In this document: positions 1 through 3,798 of the stretch, one piece after another
How the letters are laid out: every line of letters starts with the position of its first letter
Numbering within the stretch: the first letter of the stretch is position 1
Source: Cellvibrionaceae bacterium
GTDB lineage: Bacteria; Pseudomonadota; Gammaproteobacteria; Pseudomonadales; Cellvibrionaceae
Assembly (NCBI GenBank): GCA_025800435.1
Contig: JAOXRV010000618.1
Coordinates: forward strand, 1-5,852
DNA: 5,852 nucleotides
Direction of reading: 5' to 3'
Notes under the pieces: model-generated
What the model saw: only the letters and a program-made list of their open reading frames with translations
Told to the model about the DNA's origin: nothing
Databases searched by the model: none
Made by a program: the position numbers and the translations under genes

Positions 1-472
1 GATGTTGTTTATCGGTGGGGCAATAGCGGTCTGTGCGATGATTCTGCCGGGCATTTCTGGGGGCTTTATCCTGCTGATGATGGGGCTTTATGGTGCAGTA
101 ATAGACGCCATCAAGGGGCTTGATGTGCTAAGCCTGGGCACCGTTGCGCTGGGCGCTGGGCTTGGTTTGATCACTTTCTCGCACATATTGTCATGGCTAC
201 TGCATCGATACCACGCCCTGACCCTGGCTTTGCTGACGGGGTTTCTGTTCGGTTCTTTAAATTTAATCTGGCCCTGGAAGCACGTACTGAGTACACGCCT
301 CAATAGCCATGGGGAAGAAGTACCATTGCTGCAGCAGAACATACTGCCTTGGCAATATGAGGCCATGACAGGCAGTTCGGCGAATTTAATACTAGGGTGC
401 TGTTTTTGCGCCATCGGTCTGCTTGGCGTGATGGTTTTAGAAAAATACGCCAGCAAAGGGCAAAATGGTTGA
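1..472 (+). CDS. DUF368 family integral membrane protein, C-terminal part (5' truncated by window)
   Basis: This is the last ~156 residues of a polytopic inner-membrane protein; the reading frame is open to the left edge, so the start lies outside the window. Residues 14-30 of the visible part (ILPGISGGFILLMMGLY) match the proline/glycine-rich signature I associate with DUF368 proteins. Hydrophobic stretches at about residues 1-36, 44-67, 72-92 and 125-148 look like membrane segments, and the tail ends in a short charged stretch (EKYASKGQNG). Some DUF368 proteins (PopT) have been reported as undecaprenyl-phosphate translocases that recycle the lipid carrier used for cell-wall synthesis; applying that role here is family-level inference. 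The gene lies upstream of nlpD on the same strand, but a 200-base gap containing a long inverted repeat argues against tight coupling. Family assignment is fairly secure; the transport role is tentative. Confidence 0.85.
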   Translation, partial: MLFIGGAIAVCAMILPGISGGFILLMMGLYGAVIDAIKGLDVLSLGTVALGAGLGLITFSHILSWLLHRYHALTLALLTGFLFGSLNLIWPWKHVLSTRLNSHGEEVPLLQQNILPWQYEAMTGSSANLILGCCFCAIGLLGVMVLEKYASKGQNG

Positions 473-500
473 TTGTTAAAACGATCGCTAAGGAAGCTCT

Positions 501-567
501 AATCTCGGAAAAACCGGTTTAGCACTGTATTTGGGCCCATTTTTCCAGAGATTCTTTAGACTTTTTT
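501..567 (+). terminator. Long imperfect inverted repeat followed by T6, possible terminator of the DUF368 gene
   Basis: The left arm AATCTCGGAAAAA (501-513) is complementary to TTTTTCCAGAGATT (540-553) except for one bulged A at 547. This gives a 13-bp stem around a 26-base loop that contains GGGCCC. A run of six T lies at 562-567, nine bases past the stem. It starts 28 bases after the DUF368 stop codon. The loop is long and the T-run is separated from the stem, so this is not a textbook Rho-independent terminator. It could be a protein-binding inverted repeat or an attenuating structure instead. Confidence 0.4.
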
Positions 568-628
568 GCTATTAAGCTGCTAGTTTAATCACAATGAATA
601 ATAATAAATGCTCAGAAAGCTGGTATTT

Positions 629-648
629 GCTGTGACATAAATCACAGC
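629..648 (+). promoter_or_regulatory. CRP/Vfr-type operator palindrome upstream of nlpD
   Basis: The bases contain TGTGA-N6-TCACA (631-646), an exact match to the core consensus of CRP-family sites. The arms extend to a perfect 7-bp inverted repeat, GCTGTGA / TCACAGC, around CATAAA. The centre is at about 638.5, only 34-35 bases before the chosen nlpD start and just 12 bases before its Shine-Dalgarno sequence. At that position a bound CRP would not act as a usual activator of a promoter upstream of nlpD; blocking transcription is more likely. The same bases would also form a 7-bp RNA hairpin next to the ribosome binding site. The sequence match is direct; the binding protein and its effect are inferred. 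Confidence 0.6.
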
Positions 649-660
649 TTGGTGCTGTAA

Positions 661-667
661 AGGGAGG
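661..667 (+). promoter_or_regulatory. Shine-Dalgarno sequence that decides the nlpD start
   Basis: AGGGAGG is followed by five bases and then GTG at 673. An alternative GTG at 667 overlaps this motif and could not use it, so 673 is the better start. Starting at 673 also gives a compact lipoprotein signal peptide beginning MKLRLF. Confidence 0.65.
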
Positions 668-672
668 TGGCC

Positions 673-1509
673 GTGAAATTGCGGTTGTTCAATATATTGA
701 TCACTGTGCTGCTGACCGCCTGTGCGACCGGTGGGCACTATGCGCCAGTGTCAGAGCGAGCGCAACCACCGGGACAGAAGATTCAGCATCATATTGTTGC
801 CCCCGGCGAAAGTCTCTACGCTATCGCTTGGCGCTACGGCATTGATTTTCGCACCTTGGCATCCCGAAATCTCATATCCAGCCCTTATACAATCTATCCT
901 GGGCAGAAGTTATCATTATGGCGGCAACTACCACCCAAGCCCCTGCCCCAGTTAGCCGTCAATAGGAAAAATTCGGCGACAGCCAAGCCCAGCCCGGTAA
1001 GGCCCAAGTCCAGCAAGCCAAACACCGCTAAACCCAGCCAGAACAAAAACCCTACAAAACCAACGGCTAAGTCGCCGCGTTCAAAAACTAAAACACCAGC
1101 CCCTCTGGCAAAACCGAAGCCCAGCTCAAAGGCGAGGGCAATTCGCTGGGCATGGCCTGCCAAAGGCCGCGTATTCGCTGGCTTTGGCGGCAAGAACGGC
1201 CTGCATAAGGGTATTGATATTGGTGGGAAATTAGGCGAGCCTGTCCTTGCTGCCGCTGCCGGTCGCGTGGTTTACGCGGGCAACGGGCTACGGGGTTACG
1301 GGCTGTTGTTGATTGTTAAACACAGCGAGCAATACCTTAGTGCCTACGCCCACAACAACAAATTACGTGTAAAAGCTGGCGATCAGGTTAAAGGCGGGCA
1401 GAGAATTGCCGACATAGGTTCTAGTGGTGCAGACAGGATTAAGTTGCACTTCGAGATCAGAAAAAACGGCAAGTCTGTCAATCCGTTATGGTACTTACCT
1501 AAACGTTAA
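673..1509 (+). CDS. nlpD: NlpD-like LysM/M23 (LytM) lipoprotein, probable amidase activator
   Basis: This is a 278-residue outer-envelope lipoprotein of the NlpD family, which activates the cell-separation amidase AmiC at the septum. The N-terminus has a short basic start, a hydrophobic core and the lipobox LTAC with Cys17 as the predicted lipidated residue. A LysM peptidoglycan-binding domain covers about residues 38-82 (HHIVAPGESLYAIAWRYGID). It is followed by a long Lys/Pro/Ala/Ser-rich linker (about 88-158) and a C-terminal M23 domain (about 160-276). In the M23 domain His178, Asp182 and His259 occupy the zinc-ligand positions and His227 is present. The HxH motif reads KLH, so Lys257 replaces a catalytic His, which suggests a non-hydrolytic regulatory domain. 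The start is GTG at 673, chosen from AGGGAGG five bases upstream; GTG at 667 would add two residues. Position directly upstream of rpoS is classical, and in relatives a main rpoS promoter lies inside nlpD. I could not pick out a convincing promoter by eye. Confidence 0.92.
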   Translation: MKLRLFNILITVLLTACATGGHYAPVSERAQPPGQKIQHHIVAPGESLYAIAWRYGIDFRTLASRNLISSPYTIYPGQKLSLWRQLPPKPLPQLAVNRKNSATAKPSPVRPKSSKPNTAKPSQNKNPTKPTAKSPRSKTKTPAPLAKPKPSSKARAIRWAWPAKGRVFAGFGGKNGLHKGIDIGGKLGEPVLAAAAGRVVYAGNGLRGYGLLLIVKHSEQYLSAYAHNNKLRVKAGDQVKGGQRIADIGSSGADRIKLHFEIRKNGKSVNPLWYLPKR

Positions 1510-1525
1510 CGGAGCGGCGGCGGGA

Positions 1526-1541
1526 ACAGTAGGGAAACTGT
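1526..1541 (+). promoter_or_regulatory. Hairpin with GGA loop in the rpoS leader, candidate RsmA/CsrA site
   Basis: ACAGT (1526-1530) and ACTGT (1537-1541) form a 5-bp stem presenting the hexaloop AGGGAA, which fits the ANGGAN loop preferred by CsrA/RsmA proteins. A second ANGGAN match, ACGGAG, lies at 1509-1514, and further GGA triplets are at 1523-1525 and 1551-1553. If rpoS is transcribed from within nlpD, all of these lie in its 5' untranslated leader. The stem is short, so chance occurrence is quite possible. Confidence 0.35.
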
Positions 1542-1548
1542 CTTAGGG

Positions 1549-1576
1549 GTGGAAGTTGTTGCGTGTAACCTTCCAC
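1549..1576 (+). repeat. Inverted repeat in the rpoS leader
   Basis: GTGGAAG (1549-1555) is perfectly complementary to CTTCCAC (1570-1576) across a 14-base loop. Two more pairs (TT/AA) are possible if C1569 bulges out. The following bases are CAAAACCAAAG, not a T-run, so it is not a terminator between nlpD and rpoS. It would fold in the rpoS leader about 37 bases before the start codon. Confidence 0.5.
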
Positions 1577-1596
1577 AAAACCAAAGTTAACTAATT

Positions 1597-1606
1597 AAGG
1601 TACAGG
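1597..1606 (+). promoter_or_regulatory. Weak ribosome binding region of rpoS
   Basis: The only purine-rich matches before ATG 1614 are AAGG at 1597-1600 (13 bases away) and AGG at 1604-1606 (7 bases away). Neither is a strong Shine-Dalgarno sequence, unlike those of nlpD and fdxA. Weak initiation would fit a gene controlled at translation, as rpoS is in E. coli, but this is inference. Confidence 0.45.
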
Positions 1607-1613
1607 TATCGAC

Positions 1614-2576
1614 ATGGCAGTCCAAAATCACGAATCTCATGTTGGCCAGAATGAAGCAGAGCTTGGTTTTCAAGCGGGCCAAAACGATGTGAATGAGCCT
1701 TTAACCCAGGTTCCGGCGGATGATCGGGACAATAAAACTTTTGATGCAACGCAGTTATATCTAAACGAAATTGGTTTCTCGCCGCTGCTCAGCGCCGAGG
1801 AAGAAGTTTACTACTCTCGCTTGGCACTAAAAGGCGACGAAGCCGCCCGCAAGCGCATGATCGAGAGCAACCTCCGCCTGGTGGTGAAAATAGCACGCCG
1901 CTATGTCAGCCGCGGCCTGGCCCTGCTCGACCTGATTGAAGAGGGCAACCTGGGTTTGATTCGGGCGGTAGAAAAATTTGACCCAGAGCGTGGCTTTCGC
2001 TTCTCTACCTATGCCACCTGGTGGATTCGCCAGACCATTGAGCGGGCCATTATGAATCAGACCCGCACGATTCGTCTGCCGATTCACGTGGTCAAAGAAC
2101 TTAATGTGTACTTACGCGCAGCGCGCGAGCTGACCCAAAAGCTGGATCACGAGCCCAGCCCAGAAGAAATTGCCAAGTTGCTGGATAAGCCAGTGGCGGA
2201 TGTGGAAAAAATGCTCGGTTTAAATGAGCGGGTTTCCTCCATCGATAGCCCGATTGGCCCGAGCTCGGAAAAAACCCTGTCGGAAACCATTCCCGATCAG
2301 CACGTTTCCGACCCCTCGACCCTGTTGCAAAACAGCGACCTGCACAAAAACCTGGATTCCTGGTTGGACGAGCTGACCGAAAAGCAGCGCGAAGTTGTCG
2401 CCCGCCGCTTTGGCCTGCGCGGCCACGAAACCAGCACCCTGGAAGAAGTGGGCCGGGAAATTGGTTTAACCCGCGAGCGTGTGCGTCAAATTCAGGTGGA
2501 GGCACTTAAACGTCTGCGCGGTATTTTAGAGCAGCAGGGCCTAAACTCCGAAGCCTTGTTTGGCTCGCTGTCTTAA
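1614..2576 (+). CDS. rpoS: RNA polymerase sigma factor RpoS (sigma-38)
   Basis: This 320-residue group 2 sigma-70 protein directs core RNA polymerase to stationary-phase and general-stress promoters. Residues 1-42 are a variable acidic/Gln-rich N-terminus. Region 1.2 starts at about residue 44 (DATQLYLNEIGFSPLL, a typical RpoS signature). Region 2 covers about 80-150 and contains NLRLVVKIARRY, the core-binding DLIEEGNLGLIRAVEKFD (106-123), and the -10-recognising/melting segment FRFSTYATWWIRQTIERA (128-145). Region 3 covers about 155-235. Region 4 (about 245-310) has the helix-turn-helix TLEEVGREIGLTRERVRQIQ (275-294) for -35 contacts. Length and all core regions are intact. The start ATG at 1614 is the only sensible one given the conserved region 1.2. 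It lies 104 bases after nlpD, in the usual nlpD-rpoS order, and ends in a strong terminator. The leader contains two inverted repeats and a weak Shine-Dalgarno sequence, compatible with post-transcriptional control. Confidence 0.98.
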   Translation: MAVQNHESHVGQNEAELGFQAGQNDVNEPLTQVPADDRDNKTFDATQLYLNEIGFSPLLSAEEEVYYSRLALKGDEAARKRMIESNLRLVVKIARRYVSRGLALLDLIEEGNLGLIRAVEKFDPERGFRFSTYATWWIRQTIERAIMNQTRTIRLPIHVVKELNVYLRAARELTQKLDHEPSPEEIAKLLDKPVADVEKMLGLNERVSSIDSPIGPSSEKTLSETIPDQHVSDPSTLLQNSDLHKNLDSWLDELTEKQREVVARRFGLRGHETSTLEEVGREIGLTRERVRQIQVEALKRLRGILEQQGLNSEALFGSLS

Positions 2577-2603
2577 CAAATTCTCTTAGCAACTGCAGTA
2601 AAC

Positions 2604-2630
2604 AAAAGTGCGCCCTAGGGCGCATTTTTT
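2604..2630. terminator. Shared terminator between rpoS and the convergent phosphatase gene
   Basis: TGCGCCCTAGGGCGCA (2609-2624) is a perfect 16-base palindrome followed on the plus strand by T6 (2625-2630), a strong Rho-independent terminator for rpoS. On the minus strand the stem is followed by C, TTTT, G, TT, so it can also work in reverse, though less ideally. The TAA stop of the phosphatase gene (2629-2631) overlaps the end of the T-run. Confidence 0.9.
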
Positions 2631-3177
2631 ATAGCACCAGGCTTTTATCCTCGGCCCCGCTCGCAATGATGCTTAAGCCTTCGCCGTCAGTTTCAAATAC
2701 CCAAGTAGAGCAATAATCTGGCTTGGCCTGTAACACTCTGTCAGAATTTTTAGCGGCTGCCAGCACACCATTAATGACTACAAAATGGCAAAATATAATG
2801 GTGTCTTTCTCCAGCCCTGTGAGCATCGCCACAATTTTATTGCGCCAGTTTTGCACTTGGCTTTCCTGCTCGCCCCAGCTGCCGCTAAAAACCTGCTTTA
2901 ACCAGCTGCCGCGCTCGCTCAAGGGGCGCTCGCCCGAGGGGATTTCAATTACCCTGGGCTCAATACGAATGCCGCCGCTAAACCCTTCGGTAGCAATCGC
3001 TGCGGTCTCTTGGGCGCGGGCTTTGGGGCTAGAGAGTATTTGAAACCCTCGGTAAGCTGCCAGTGCGCTGGCCGCTTCACGCGCCTGTTGCCGGCCCAAT
3101 TCGCTCAGGCCTGGGTCTGGGTCCGTGCCCCAGCCTGCAGCGGCCTGGCCGTGGCGCACTAAAATTATTTTGGCCAT
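2629..3177 (-). CDS. SixA-like histidine phosphatase family protein
   Basis: This 182-residue protein belongs to the histidine phosphatase (phosphoglycerate mutase-like) superfamily, which removes phosphate through a phospho-histidine intermediate. The signature LVRHG is at residues 6-10 with His9 as the nucleophile. The motif SSPKARAQETA (49-59) supplies the conserved Arg54, and the second catalytic His is His131 (FCHF). Glu79 or a nearby residue could be the proton donor. The size and the short insertions resemble SixA, a phosphohistidine-protein phosphatase, more than metabolic phosphoglycerate mutases, but the substrate cannot be read from the sequence. There is no signal peptide, so it is probably cytoplasmic. 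The ATG at 3177 is preceded by AAAGGAA at good spacing. It lies downstream of fdxA on the same strand, but the fdxA terminator sits between them. The gene is convergent with rpoS and occupies the rpoS-fdxA interval where Pseudomonas carries rsmZ. Confidence 0.88.
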   Translation of the reverse strand: MAKIILVRHGQAAAGWGTDPDPGLSELGRQQAREAASALAAYRGFQILSSPKARAQETAAIATEGFSGGIRIEPRVIEIPSGERPLSERGSWLKQVFSGSWGEQESQVQNWRNKIVAMLTGLEKDTIIFCHFVVINGVLAAAKNSDRVLQAKPDYCSTWVFETDGEGLSIIASGAEDKSLVL

Positions 3178-3198
3178 GGGTAGTTCCTTTCGGGCATT

Positions 3199-3225
3199 AA
3201 AAAAGGAAGCCTAAGCTTCCTTTTT
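3199..3225 (-). terminator. Rho-independent terminator of fdxA
   Basis: Read on the minus strand, GGAAGC and GCTTCC (3215-3220 and 3205-3210) pair around a 4-base loop and are followed by six T (complement of A at 3199-3204). The plus-strand reading also has T5 (3221-3225), so the element is symmetric. It starts 24 bases after the fdxA stop and ends only 21 bases before the phosphatase ATG. Confidence 0.88.
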
Positions 3226-3248
3226 ATTAGCGTACAGTAGTTTAGCGC

Positions 3249-3572
3249 TTAACGCTCCAAATACTGCAACTTGTTCTCCACACCGTCCCACTCTTCGTGG
3301 TCGGGCAGGGCGTCTTTTTTCTCGGTGATATTGGGCCATACTTCGGCCAGTTCGGCGTTTAGCTCTAGGTAGACCTCTTGGCCTTCGGGTATTTCATCTT
3401 CTGAGAAAATGGCGTCTACAGGGCACTCGGGCTCGCACAGGGCGCAGTCGATGCACTCGTCTGGGTGGATCACCAGAAAGTTAGGGCCTTCATAGAAGCA
3501 GTCTACCGGGCAGACTTCGACACAGTCTGTGTGTTTACACTTCACACAGTTGTCGGCAACGATAAATGTCAT
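3249..3572 (-). CDS. fdxA: 7Fe-8S ferredoxin FdxA
   Basis: This 107-residue soluble ferredoxin is of the Azotobacter vinelandii FdI type, a low-potential one-electron carrier with one [3Fe-4S] and one [4Fe-4S] cluster. Cysteines are at 9, 12, 17, 21, 25, 40, 43, 46 and 50 (counting Met1). By the FdI pattern Cys9, Cys17 and Cys50 would bind the 3Fe cluster, and Cys21, Cys40, Cys43 and Cys46 the 4Fe cluster. Cys12 and Cys25 would be free. The C-terminal extension (about 60-107, with LNAELAEVWPNITEKKD) is also characteristic of this subfamily. The ATG at 3572 follows AAGGAG with five bases between, a strong ribosome binding site. The gene lies downstream of mutS on the same strand, as in pseudomonads, but has its own probable promoter at 3718-3747 and a terminator right after it. 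In FdI this protein takes part in redox stress control; its partners here are unknown. Confidence 0.97.
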   Translation of the reverse strand: MTFIVADNCVKCKHTDCVEVCPVDCFYEGPNFLVIHPDECIDCALCEPECPVDAIFSEDEIPEGQEVYLELNAELAEVWPNITEKKDALPDHEEWDGVENKLQYLER

Positions 3573-3637
3573 GCTAGCTCCTTATCGGTTCTATGCTGTT
3601 ACAGCGGCTAAATACAGTTTTTAAACTTTTTCACGCT

Positions 3638-3657
3638 ATCGGCTCTTAAAGGCCGAT
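3638..3657 (-). repeat. Second hairpin in the fdxA leader
   Basis: ATCGGC (3638-3643) and GCCGAT (3652-3657) form a perfect 6-bp inverted repeat with an 8-base loop. No T-run follows in either direction, so it is not a simple terminator. It lies between the first leader hairpin and the fdxA ribosome binding site. Confidence 0.5.
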
Positions 3658-3664
3658 TCTTTAA

Positions 3665-3695
3665 CGGCGCGCATTTTAGCAGCAAATACGCGCCG
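3665..3695 (-). promoter_or_regulatory. Strong 12-bp hairpin in the fdxA 5' leader
   Basis: On the minus strand CGGCGCG-T-ATTT, a 7-base loop (GCTGCTA) and AAAT-G-CGCGCCG make a stem of 12 consecutive pairs with a single U-G wobble. In the plus-strand transcript the same position is a C-A mismatch, so the fold favours the fdxA-sense RNA. It is not followed by a T-run (next bases TTAAAGAAT), so it looks like a leader structure rather than a terminator, although residual attenuation cannot be excluded. Confidence 0.55.
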
Positions 3696-3717
3696 GTTGT
3701 TGGTTCATTTGGGTCTA

Positions 3718-3747
3718 ATTATAGACAGATTTGATCTAATTGATTAA
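3718..3747 (-). promoter_or_regulatory. Probable sigma-70 promoter for fdxA
   Basis: A perfect -10 hexamer TATAAT lies on the minus strand (3723-3718). A weak -35 candidate TTAATC (3747-3742) is 18 bases upstream and matches TTGACA at only three positions. Transcription would start near 3711, giving a leader of about 140 bases that carries the two hairpins described. The surrounding DNA is AT-rich compared with mutS. Confidence 0.5.
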
Positions 3748-3798
3748 GCGCAAAGAAAATTCGTGCGTATCAAGAATCAGTTCGATTTAACGCTTAAG

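Noticed and set aside
473..666. A clear sigma-70 promoter for nlpD
   Set aside because: The region is AT-rich with several TAATAA-like hexamers, but none has a matching -35 at 16-18 bases.
667..1509. GTG at 667 as the nlpD start
   Set aside because: It overlaps the AGGGAGG motif at 661-667, which is ideally spaced for GTG 673.
2101..2505. 134-codon open frame on the minus strand inside rpoS
   Set aside because: It is antisense to a highly conserved gene, has no recognisable domain, and its composition looks like a shadow of rpoS codon bias.
3573..3798. rsmZ-like small RNA in the mutS-fdxA spacer
   Set aside because: The two hairpin loops (GCTGCTA and CTTTAAGA on the minus strand) lack GGA motifs, and no terminator follows them.
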